Origin: a bacterium HR29 | Lineage (GTDB): Bacteria; Chloroflexota; Dehalococcoidia; Tepidiformales; Tepidiformaceae | Reading direction: 5' to 3' | NCBI GenBank assembly: GCA_002898215.1 | Contig: BEIF01000001.1 | Location: 229,501-293,500, forward strand | DNA length: 64,000 bases | Part shown: piece by piece, positions 56,516 through 63,967 of the stretch | How positions within the stretch are numbered: the first letter of the stretch is position 1 | Layout: each line of letters starts with the position of its first letter | Program-made: the position numbers and the translations under genes | The notes under the pieces: generated by a model | What the model was told of the DNA's origin: nothing | The model's input: only the letters and a program-made list of their open reading frames with translations | The model's database searches: none

Positions 56516-58327
56516 GTGCGACCGATCGAGTCTGTCGAGATTATGGCCGGGGACGCCGAGTGGATCGAGTACGACCCCGAGGAAGAGTACTTCTTGGCGC
56601 CGCTAATGTCGGGAACCGTCGGCCTCGACGTTTGGCCCGGCGAGGAGCCCCCGAGAGGATTGCACTCCCCCCAGCGTTCCGGTGCCGCGGAGGCGTACCT
56701 CTGGGCGTGGTTCGGACCGGCCCCAATGGTCGGTTATTCGGCCACCTACTGGGTCGTCCGGGTGGGAGGTGTGGCGGTCGTCGTCCGATACCCGGGTGAC
56801 GAGCCGTTCGAGGGGCTCCTGAGGGCGTTGGGGAGGTCCAACGCCACTGCCGAAGAGCTCAGTGATGTCGAAGCGGTTCTCCAGACTTCGTTTCCGGATT
56901 GGAGCCCGCAGCTTGTGCGGGCAGAACGGGTGATTCGGCGACATTTTCGCCGAAAGCTAGAGGAGCCTTTTCTCACGACGGCCCGGCAGGCAATAAATAT
57001 TCAGTGGACCCTCGCCTATGAAGAGGAAGATTCCCCCAGACGGCGTTTCGAGGAGGCAAGGCAGCTGCTGCTGCTGAGATTCCCCTTTTTCAGCGCAGCA
57101 GCGTGGAACTTGAAGCTTATCGAAACGCCAGGGATCGGCACAGTATCGGTGGACCCCGCCGCGCGGTGCTACGTCGATCCTGCGTGGGTTGTTAAGCTCA
57201 AGGCTAGTGAGTTTGCGGGGGTTCTGTACCACGAGCTTTCGCATCTCATCCGCATGCATTTCCACAGAGGGCAGCGGATCGGTGCGGACCCGAAGCTGTG
57301 GAATCTCGCCTGCGACCTCGAGATCAACGACGCGAAGGACTTTCGCCAGGCCCGAGCGCGCTTGTCGCTGCCTGTGGAAGCGGTTCGACCATCGGAATTC
57401 GGGCTTCCCGAGGGTCTGACGGCCGAAGAGTATTACGTCGGTCTCCGTTACCGCGACGCTGACGCACTGCCTCTCGCCCGTGGCATCGCTTTCGGAAGGT
57501 GCGGAAGCGTCGCTTCCGGCAGTCCTGAACCGTGGGAGCGCTCTCCTGACGCGGCTGGCGACGGTGATGGTTTGGAAAAGAAGAGGGGAGCGCCTGCCGA
57601 GAGCGCCCAGGGCAGGCGGCCGTTTTGGCAGGAGAACGGCGATGCGGACCTCTCGGAGCGGCCGAGCGTCGCGCTCGAGGTGAACGAATTTGCCCAACGC
57701 GTGGCTCGGTCCATCATGTCGGACCAGACCTGGGGGAATCGCCCGGGAACGATTCCCGGCTCCTGGAAGCGCTGGGCTCGCCGGCGCCTGTCCAGCTCGT
57801 ACGACTGGCGGCCCGAACTTGCCAGAGCGGTCCGGGGAGCGTTGGCAGAGGCGTCTGGCATGGTCGACTACACGTTCCGCCGCCCGTCCCGGCGGTCGAG
57901 CGTGCTGTGGCCGGTTATCCTCCCTGCCCTGCGGGCGCCGCGTCCCGACGTTGCCGTCATCGTCGACACATCCGGGAGCATGTCCGAGGAGCTGCTCGGC
58001 AAGGCGCTAGGAGAGCTGGAGGGAATTCTCAAAGCGAACGACCGGCAACGGGTTACGGTTTACGCTGTCGACGCTGCTGTCCACGTCGTGCAGCGGGTCT
58101 GGCGTGCCGGGGACGTCGAGCTCCGCGGTGGCGGCGGGACGGACATGGGCGTGGGCATCAAGGCCGCACTCAAGCAGAGGCCCCGCCCGAGCCTCATCGT
58201 CGTCCTCACCGACGGTCACACTCCCTGGCCGAAGAGACCGCCAGCGGTTCCAGTCGTTGTGGGGCTGCTCGGCAGGGGTTACGCCTGGGGACCGACTTGG
58301 GCGACGACGGTGTCCATTCCCGCCTAG
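56516..58327 (+). CDS. DUF2201-type metallopeptidase/VWA protein, MoxR partner
   Basis: 603 residues from GTG 56516. An N-terminal region of about 130 residues has no motif I recognise. A metallopeptidase-like domain follows with HELSHLIRMH (His239-Glu240-x2-His243) and a downstream CDLEINDAKDF segment. A disordered, charged linker spans about 340-395. The C-terminal VWA-like domain has an intact MIDAS entry DTSGSMSEE and TDMG and VLTDGH further on. This is the architecture of DUF2201 proteins paired with MoxR ATPases; their target is not known. Its 3' end lies 175 bases before the first CRISPR repeat. Confidence 0.87.
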   Translation: MRPIESVEIMAGDAEWIEYDPEEEYFLAPLMSGTVGLDVWPGEEPPRGLHSPQRSGAAEAYLWAWFGPAPMVGYSATYWVVRVGGVAVVVRYPGDEPFEGLLRALGRSNATAEELSDVEAVLQTSFPDWSPQLVRAERVIRRHFRRKLEEPFLTTARQAINIQWTLAYEEEDSPRRRFEEARQLLLLRFPFFSAAAWNLKLIETPGIGTVSVDPAARCYVDPAWVVKLKASEFAGVLYHELSHLIRMHFHRGQRIGADPKLWNLACDLEINDAKDFRQARARLSLPVEAVRPSEFGLPEGLTAEEYYVGLRYRDADALPLARGIAFGRCGSVASGSPEPWERSPDAAGDGDGLEKKRGAPAESAQGRRPFWQENGDADLSERPSVALEVNEFAQRVARSIMSDQTWGNRPGTIPGSWKRWARRRLSSSYDWRPELARAVRGALAEASGMVDYTFRRPSRRSSVLWPVILPALRAPRPDVAVIVDTSGSMSEELLGKALGELEGILKANDRQRVTVYAVDAAVHVVQRVWRAGDVELRGGGGTDMGVGIKAALKQRPRPSLIVVLTDGHTPWPKRPPAVPVVVGLLGRGYAWGPTWATTVSIPA

Positions 58328-58351
58328 TTGGGCTGAGGGACGCAACGGCGT

Positions 58352-58386
58352 GGCGTCGGGCCCTTCCGGCGCGAAGGACCGACGCC
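58352..58386 (+). terminator. Terminator-like hairpin after the MoxR-VWA operon
   Basis: GGCGTCGG (58352-58359) pairs with CCGACGCC (58379-58386), and the inner CCTTC/GAAGG extends the stem. It lies 24 bases after the stop. No T-run follows. The remaining bases to 58502 contain several further GC palindromes but no gene. Confidence 0.45.
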
Positions 58387-58502
58387 GCGTCGCCTTCAGC
58401 GGCCGCGCTTGGAGCGGCCTGCCGTTGGGGCTGGCTGCAGCCCTTTGCGGGGCGGCCGACGCCCGCGCGCTGTGCGCGGCGCGCTGCAGCGCAGCCGCTC
58501 GG

Positions 58503-58538
58503 GTTGCAGTCCCCCGGAGGGGAATTTCACGGAGGAAC
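58503..58538 (+). repeat. Solitary, perfect CRISPR repeat copy
   Basis: A 36-base copy identical to the array consensus (starts GTTGCAGT, ends GGAGGAAC), in the same orientation as the main array but 1.2 kb to its left. The segment to its right is lower in GC and carries a lipoprotein gene, so an original array seems to have been split. Confidence 0.9.
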
Positions 58539-58757
58539 TGCTGAAGGTATCTTGATCCCAGGAATCAGCGGTTATGGGTTTCTCTCAAAAGAGTAGGATG
58601 GGTGTTGCGAGTGCAAGTTAGGCGCGAACACCGGGAGGACGGCCCCGCCCGGCAATCTATGTGATCTCGGCCGGCGCTCGCCCACCGGCAAAGCAGGGGA
58701 GAAGCACCTGCGAACATTAAACGCCGGACACGCCCCTCGCACAACTGGGCAAACCCA

Positions 58758-58786
58758 AAGCGGGACACAATCTCTGTGTCCCGCTT
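58758..58786. terminator. Bidirectional terminator of the lipoprotein gene
   Basis: AAGCGGGACACA pairs perfectly over 12 bp with TGTGTCCCGCTT around a five-base loop. It lies 25 bases beyond the stop of the minus-strand gene and is followed on the plus strand by GCTTTTG, so it may also act in that direction. Confidence 0.75.
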
Positions 58787-58811
58787 GCTTTTGTGGCAGG
58801 TCTCAATGCTC

Positions 58812-59489
58812 TCAATACAATCCCTCGAGCGCGTCTATAAGCTCCAGACCGTTTTCTGCTTCACTTGTCAGCGTCGCGCCGTCTTTCGCGAGTAAGGCCT
58901 GTTCCTGCTTGGCAATACTCGCCAAAAATGGGGCCGCGACATCTTTTCCGTCGTGTTCCAACACAGAAGCCTTCACGTTGTCCCAGACTGACTTGACCTT
59001 TGCCAAACTTGCCGCCGCCGCGTCATAATTGTGCGCGGCCACATCGAGAACAACCTGACGCTCCCACACGTCCAACCGCCCAATATCAGCAGGCACTTTC
59101 GGATGGTAGATAGCGAACAATTCAATAACTGCGGCGCTCAACTCATTGGCGGATTGCATAGTGGCCAATGCATCTTTAGCCGCAGATGCGGTCTGGAGTT
59201 TAACAAGCGCAGTTGAAAGCGCGTCCTGTGTGGCTTGGGGTGCACCATCTTTGCTCGCTTGAGCTTGATAAGCCTTCCAGGACTTCGCGATGTCTGTAAC
59301 GTCCGCGTTAATCCTGTCCCAATGTCCGGTCGGAGCAGAGTCAATAATATCCTCCGCAGCGGCTTCAATAGTCTGCAGAGAATCCGGTACGGCGCCAGTG
59401 TGTGTTGCCGCTGGTTTCCCGCCGCAGGCGGAAAGTGCTGCAACAGCAACCAGCAGTATCAGGGCAAGAGATGGAATACGGTCGGTCAT
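58812..59489 (-). CDS. Predicted lipoprotein, unknown, lower-GC insertion
   Basis: 225 residues from ATG 59489. The N-terminus TDRIPSLALILLVAVAALSACGG is a lipoprotein signal with a lipobox-type LSAC; acylation of C21 is expected. The mature part is helical and Ala-, Asp- and Lys-rich, with alternating helices of about 30 residues (for example KVPADIGRLDVWERQVVLDV), resembling a helical bundle. I do not recognise the family. The gene and its flanks have visibly lower GC than neighbours, and it stands between CRISPR remnants, so horizontal arrival is likely. Confidence 0.75.
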   Translation of the reverse strand: MTDRIPSLALILLVAVAALSACGGKPAATHTGAVPDSLQTIEAAAEDIIDSAPTGHWDRINADVTDIAKSWKAYQAQASKDGAPQATQDALSTALVKLQTASAAKDALATMQSANELSAAVIELFAIYHPKVPADIGRLDVWERQVVLDVAAHNYDAAAASLAKVKSVWDNVKASVLEHDGKDVAAPFLASIAKQEQALLAKDGATLTSEAENGLELIDALEGLY

Positions 59490-59570
59490 TTGCAGGCGTT
59501 CCTTGTGAGTGTTGGGTAGTAGGCTCGCTTTTAAGGGCACGTTCAAGGGGTGGTCACGTTTACGCTCGGA

Positions 59571-59621
59571 GTTGCCGTCCCCCGGAGGGCCAGCGTCAGT
59601 CTAGCACAGTGACGGAGGAGC
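59571..59621 (+). repeat. Disrupted CRISPR repeat remnant
   Basis: GTTGCCGTCCCCCGGAGGG (59571-59589) matches the first 19 consensus bases with one mismatch, and ACGGAGGAGC (59612-59621) matches the end with one mismatch. The middle is replaced by about 22 unrelated bases instead of six. It is spaced 94 bases from the next remnant, near one repeat-spacer unit. Confidence 0.65.
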
Positions 59622-59664
59622 CGGGTGGATGGCGTCGGTCGCGGGCGGGATGCGGGAGGCTCGA

Positions 59665-59700
59665 CCTTCAGTCGCCCGGTGGGGAGCTTCACAGAGGAAG
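59665..59700 (+). repeat. Degenerate CRISPR repeat
   Basis: Over the last 32 consensus positions (59669-59700), 26 bases agree. It lies 82 bases before the first intact repeat, in register with the array period of about 77. Such decay is typical of the leader-distal (trailer) end. Confidence 0.75.
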
Positions 59701-59746
59701 GGCCGGGGGTGGGGGTTCCCGCCCGCCGGGCGTCACCCGCGAGCGG

Positions 59747-62008
59747 GTTGCAGTCCCCCGGAGGGGAATTTCACGGAGGAACACAAAGGAGGTACGGCAG
59801 TGAACACGGAACTTTGGAAGGTTGCAGTTCCCCGGAGGGGAATTTCACGGAGGAACTCGCCCGAGGTGCAGCGGATCTTTGAGGCGCTGCGCCTGCACGT
59901 TGCAGTCCCCCGGAGGGGAATTTCACGGAGGAACAGCGAGCAGCGCGCCCTCGCGGTTGCACGGGCATACCTGTTGCAGTCCCCCGGAGGGGAATTTCAC
60001 GGAGGAACATCGACATTGTCGGGAGCCGGCTGGTGCTCCTGATTCGGAAGTTGCAGTCCCCCGGAGGGGAATTTCACGGAGGAACAGCAGCACGACACGA
60101 GGAGGTACACGCACGTGAGGTTCTTCTCGTTGCAGTCCCCCGGAGGGGAATTTCACGGAGGAACAAAAAGAAGATCAAATTCGTTGCAGTTTCGTGTCAC
60201 AAAGACTTGCAGTCCCCCGGAGGGGAATTTCACGGAGGAACGTGGCACGAGCGCCCATTGTCAGCTCTGCACTGCCCATCCTGTTGCAGTCCCCCGGAGG
60301 GGAATTTCACGGAGGAACCCGTCTTACGTTCGCGAATGGTTGGCGTCGGCGGCAGCTGAGATGGAGTTGCAGTCCCCCGGAGGGGAATTTCACGGAGGAA
60401 CGGGGCTCATCGGCCCCACAGCCCGAGCCGCGCGCCCCAACGTTGCAGTCCCCCGGAGGGGAATTTCACGGAGGAACCTGAGGACGCGGCCTGGCAGGTA
60501 TGGCCATTACTGCCGCAGTTGCAGTCCCCCGGAGGGGAATTTCACGGAGGAACGACATCCTGGGCGTAGACCCAGGGCGAGTGCGGCAGTCATCGTGTTG
60601 CAGTCCCCCGGAGGGGAATTTCACGGAGGAACCTGGACGGCGCGGGGCGCGGGCGCGGTCGCGTCCAATTTATGTTGCAGTCCCCCGGAGGGGAATTTCA
60701 CGGAGGAACAAGCTCGGACGGCGCGTGGAGGTCTTGTTGCTCCAGTCCATGTTGCAGTCCCCCGGAGGGGAATTTCACGGAGGAACCTGGAAGTCGTTGA
60801 ATTGCCGGCCTTGTTGGCGTCGCCGGTTGCAGTCCCCCGGAGGGGAATTTCACGGAGGAACCTGACGTCAGTCGTCACCCAGATCGACGGGCAGGCGAAC
60901 CGTTGCAGTCCCCCGGAGGGGAATTTCACGGAGGAACTCCGAATTTATGCGCCGTGGAGGAGTCGCGATGAGTGTGGACATGTTGCAGTCCCCCGGAGGG
61001 GAATTTCACGGAGGAACACGTCATCGGCGCGGATCCCTCGCGGATTCGCCAATCGGCGTTGCAGTCCCCCGGAGGGGAATTTCACGGAGGAACGTCGAAG
61101 AGGCCCGCGCCGAGTGGGTGCGCCTGCGCGACGCGTTGCAGTCCCCCGGAGGGGAATTTCACGGAGGAACTCCCTCGACCTCATCCCCGACTGGGACAAG
61201 GCCGCCGACGTTGCAGTCCCCCGGAGGGGAATTTCACGGAGGAACTAGGCATCGAGGGCATCCTGTCGCTCTTCTACGGCTTCAGGTTGCAGTCCCCCGG
61301 AGGGGAATTTCACGGAGGAACCCTTGCTCGCGCCCGTCGCCCGACGGCCCCGGCCCAACGTCTGGGGTTGCAGTCCCCCGGAGGGGAATTTCACGGAGGA
61401 ACAGCTCCCGTTGAGCCGCTCAACCGCCTGCTGGGTGCGCCTCGAGTTGCAGTCCCCCGGAGGGGAATTTCACGGAGGAACGCCGTCCCCGAACGCCGAA
61501 GGCGCCGTCCCCCGAACGCCGTTGCAGTCCCCCGGAGGGGAATTTCACGGAGGAACCCAGCGCACCACGATCAGCTCCCACGGTGGCTCGCCTCCAGTTG
61601 CAGTCCCCCGGAGGGGAATTTCACGGAGGAACGGGAAAGAATACTACTACGTCCAAATCCGGGACTGAGGTCGTGTTGCAGTCCCCCGGAGGGGAATTTC
61701 ACGGAGGAACGGAAATTCAGGCGCTCGAAGTCAACGAAGCACTCGAGCTGTTGCAGTCCCCCGGAGGGGAATTTCACGGAGGAACCTCATTATACCCTTG
61801 CCAAGGCCTGTTACGGAACGATGTTGCAGTCCCCCGGAGGGGAATTTCACGGAGGAACTATTCGCAATGAATTCGTTGTGCGAGAGGCATATTCCAGTTG
61901 CAGTCCCCCGGAGGGGAATTTCACGGAGGAACTAAATGAGCAGTGTTGGGTTGCGGCAGAAGAAATTTTGTAGTTGCAGTCCCCCGGAGGGGAATTTCAC
62001 GGAGGAAC
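59747..62008 (-). CRISPR. CRISPR array, 30 repeats and 29 spacers
   Basis: The 36-base repeat (plus strand: GTTGCAGT, CCCC-CGGA-GGGG palindrome, AATTTCAC, GGAGGAAC) recurs 30 times from 59747 to 62008. Nearly all copies are identical; repeat 2 (59821) has one C to T change and repeat 7 (60206) begins with C. The 29 spacers are 37-47 bases, mostly 38-43. On the minus strand the hairpin ends 8 bases before the repeat 3' end, leaving ACTGCAAC, the shape of a Cas6-type handle; I therefore give the minus strand. Decayed repeats lie to the left, and the right end is one base from the cas2 stop codon. No effector genes are present, so the subtype is open; type III is favoured by handle and spacer sense. 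Confidence 0.97.
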
Positions 62009-62009
62009 C

Positions 62010-62321
62010 CTATTCCCGGTCGCCGTCCGCACCAGCTATTATCGTCAGATACGGCGTCTCGACAAGGCCAGGCCCACCGAACCGCACGATAGCCAGCGCT
62101 GCCTGCTTCGTGAGCCGGTAGATTCGGATGAGGTCCCCCTCGCACCACATGCGCCCGACTCGCTTCACCAGCTCCTCGTACTCGGAAGGTCGCAGGTCGC
62201 ACTCGAACACGCTGCGCTGGACTCGGTCCCCGTAGCCGGCGAGGAGCCGTGCCAACTTCGCCCGACGACGGTCATCGGGAATGTCGTACGCTACCACGAC
62301 GTAGCTTTCACCCGCTCGCAC
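62010..62321 (-). CDS. cas2: CRISPR-associated protein Cas2
   Basis: 103 residues. The ferredoxin-fold N-terminus is SYVVVAYDIPDDRRR with D13 at the family metal position, then GDRVQRSVFECDL and IRIYRLTKQ. Cas2 bridges two Cas1 dimers in spacer integration. Its start overlaps the cas1 end by 14 bases. The stop (62010-62012) is followed on the minus strand by one base and then the first array repeat, an unusually tight junction. Confidence 0.95.
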   Translation of the reverse strand: MRAGESYVVVAYDIPDDRRRAKLARLLAGYGDRVQRSVFECDLRPSEYEELVKRVGRMWCEGDLIRIYRLTKQAALAIVRFGGPGLVETPYLTIIAGADGDRE

Positions 62322-63303
62322 GGCCTTCCCAACGCTCGGCGGTGGCGATGGGCCGGTACGCGCCCGGCTTCCCGGTGCGGATGGCCCGGGCCAGCGCCCC
62401 GGCTTGACGCTCGATGATCTCGTCCCAGGGGAGGGAACGGCCGGCGGGGGCGTAGAAGGTGCGGCGCAAGAGCCGCTCCTCCAGGGCTTTCACCGCGGCC
62501 GTTCGGGCTTCGCTCGAAAGACGGACACCGCCCTCGCCGACCTCCCACCAGCCGCTCGGTCCGAACGCTCGGAGGAGGCGAAGCACGAGGAAGTCGCAGA
62601 AGGGTGCTCTGAGCTCCTCCAGAAGGTCGAGGACGAGGGATGGCCGGCCGCGTCCAGGCGTGTGGAGGAGCCCCAGGTAAGGGTCGAGGCCCGCCGTCGC
62701 CGCCGCGCGCTGGACGACGGGCAACGCGACCATGTAGACGTACGAGAGCAGCGCGTTTACCGGGTCGGGAGGAGGCCGACGCCTCCGCGTCCAGTCACTC
62801 CCGACGCCCAGCGCAGGGCGGAGCGCGGCGAAGTAGGCGCGAGAGGCTAGCCCCTCGCACCCGGCGACCTCGTTCGCGGAGGTCGCCACTCGCAGGGCCC
62901 GAGCAGCTTTCACCCACTCGCGGGGCAAGGGAGTGCGCAGGGCCCGAAGGACCCGCATCTGTCCGTGGAGCTTGTTCCGTACGATGACGCGGGCGAAGGC
63001 GGCGCGCCGAGCAGGGTCGGCGACGGTGAGGGCCTGACGGAGCTTCAGTTCCACTGGAGTCGCAGCAGGGGTCTCGAGTCGGCCGCGGTACGCTCCTTTC
63101 GCCGAGAGGAACACCACGTCGGCGCCGCTGGTTAGGAGGCGTACTAGTGCGCCCGCCGAGATGTGAACGGCACCGTGGATCACCAGCCGGTCCAGCAAAG
63201 GGGGGCGGAGCTCTTGCACGATGACGCCGCCGGTCGCGACGACGAGGCGCTCCCCCTCGGCGCGGAGCTCGGCACCCTGTTCCCGAAGGTGGACGACTCG
63301 CAT
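62308..63303 (-). CDS. cas1: CRISPR-associated endonuclease Cas1
   Basis: 331 residues from ATG 63303; the open frame continues upstream into the antisense of the next gene and is not Cas1-like there. The beta-strand N-domain covers about 1-85. Catalytic metal ligands are E150 in CEGLASRAYF, H214 in LLHTPGRGRPSL and D226 in VLDLLEELR, all intact. It performs spacer integration with Cas2. No reverse transcriptase or Cas4 domain is fused. Confidence 0.95.
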   Translation of the reverse strand: MRVVHLREQGAELRAEGERLVVATGGVIVQELRPPLLDRLVIHGAVHISAGALVRLLTSGADVVFLSAKGAYRGRLETPAATPVELKLRQALTVADPARRAAFARVIVRNKLHGQMRVLRALRTPLPREWVKAARALRVATSANEVAGCEGLASRAYFAALRPALGVGSDWTRRRRPPPDPVNALLSYVYMVALPVVQRAAATAGLDPYLGLLHTPGRGRPSLVLDLLEELRAPFCDFLVLRLLRAFGPSGWWEVGEGGVRLSSEARTAAVKALEERLLRRTFYAPAGRSLPWDEIIERQAGALARAIRTGKPGAYRPIATAERWEGRASG

Positions 63304-63339
63304 CGGTGGGAAAGCCCCCAGCTTCGATGTCCCCCGTCG

Positions 63340-63360
63340 GCTCGCCCCCCTAGGGCGAGC
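63340..63360. other. Hairpin at the end of the HEPN-motif gene
   Basis: GCTCGCCC pairs perfectly with GGGCGAGC over 8 bp around CCCTA, the loop including the stop codon of the minus-strand gene. It lies 36 bases before the cas1 start. No T-run follows; it may be a weak terminator or processing site between the two genes. Confidence 0.4.
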
Positions 63361-63967
63361 AAGCCTTGGGTAGCTCTTCGAGGCACCCGCGGAGCTTCGA
63401 GACGAACTTCCGCAGGCTGTCGGGGGCAGTGGGTGCCTGGTCCCATGCCTCCCAATCCCAGCATTCAAACACCTGGGTGAGCGCCTGGAGCGCCAGCCGA
63501 AGCACGCGTCGGGCTTCGTCGTGGTCGGTGGTGCCGGTGTGGACGAGCTGGTTGCGGAGCTCGGCGAGCCGTTCGAACGGCGCGAGGTCGCCCCGCTGCT
63601 GCAGCTGCGACGTGAACTGGTCGAGTTCGACGAGGGCGTGCCGTCGGTTCCGTTCGCCTTCGAGCCGCCACCGGTGGTCTTTCTCCACCTCGCGCAAGCG
63701 ACAGCGGAGGTCTTCCGGGAGGCGGTCGTAGTCGGCGCGCCGAACGTTGTCGGGGTCGAACCCGCACGCGGACTTGAGCCTGGCGCGGATGGCAACCTCC
63801 CAGGCCGTCACGCCGGCGACGAGGGCGCGCGTCAATCGCTCGCTTTCGAAGAGCCGTGCCGCGGCCGCGGCGAGTTCCGCCGGCAAGGTGGCCAGGTTCT
63901 TGCGGTCGGTCGAAGCGGCCTTCCCGAACCATTGCTTCAGGCGGTCGAGCTCTCCGCGGAGGGCCAC
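63350..63967 (-). CDS. HEPN-motif protein next to cas1, possibly cut by the window edge
   Basis: 205 residues if GTG 63967 is the start, but the frame stays open to the window end, so the gene may be longer. It is largely helical. Near the C-terminus LAELRNQLVHTG contains R138-N139-x3-H143, the R-x4-6-H catalytic motif of HEPN RNases with the usual polar residue after Arg. An N-terminal helix with WEVAIRARLK and a middle charged region fit a HEPN fold. It lies 46 bases upstream of cas1 on the same strand. Known CRISPR HEPN proteins (Csm6, Csx1) are larger and carry a CARF domain, which is not seen here. The motif is short, so the assignment is tentative. Confidence 0.6.
   Translation of the reverse strand: MALRGELDRLKQWFGKAASTDRKNLATLPAELAAAAARLFESERLTRALVAGVTAWEVAIRARLKSACGFDPDNVRRADYDRLPEDLRCRLREVEKDHRWRLEGERNRRHALVELDQFTSQLQQRGDLAPFERLAELRNQLVHTGTTDHDEARRVLRLALQALTQVFECWDWEAWDQAPTAPDSLRKFVSKLRGCLEELPKACSP

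Noticed and set aside
58539-59570. Complete insertion sequence between the CRISPR parts
   Set aside because: No transposase, terminal inverted repeats or target duplication visible; only a lipoprotein gene and a terminator.
59625-61973. Long plus-strand open frames across the CRISPR array
   Set aside because: They translate the repeats over and over; they are a by-product of a repeat and spacers lacking stops, not proteins.
62308-63795. 495-residue Cas1 with an N-terminal extension
   Set aside because: The extra 164 residues are Ser/Arg/Pro-rich antisense of the HEPN-motif gene; Cas1 proper begins at ATG 63303.
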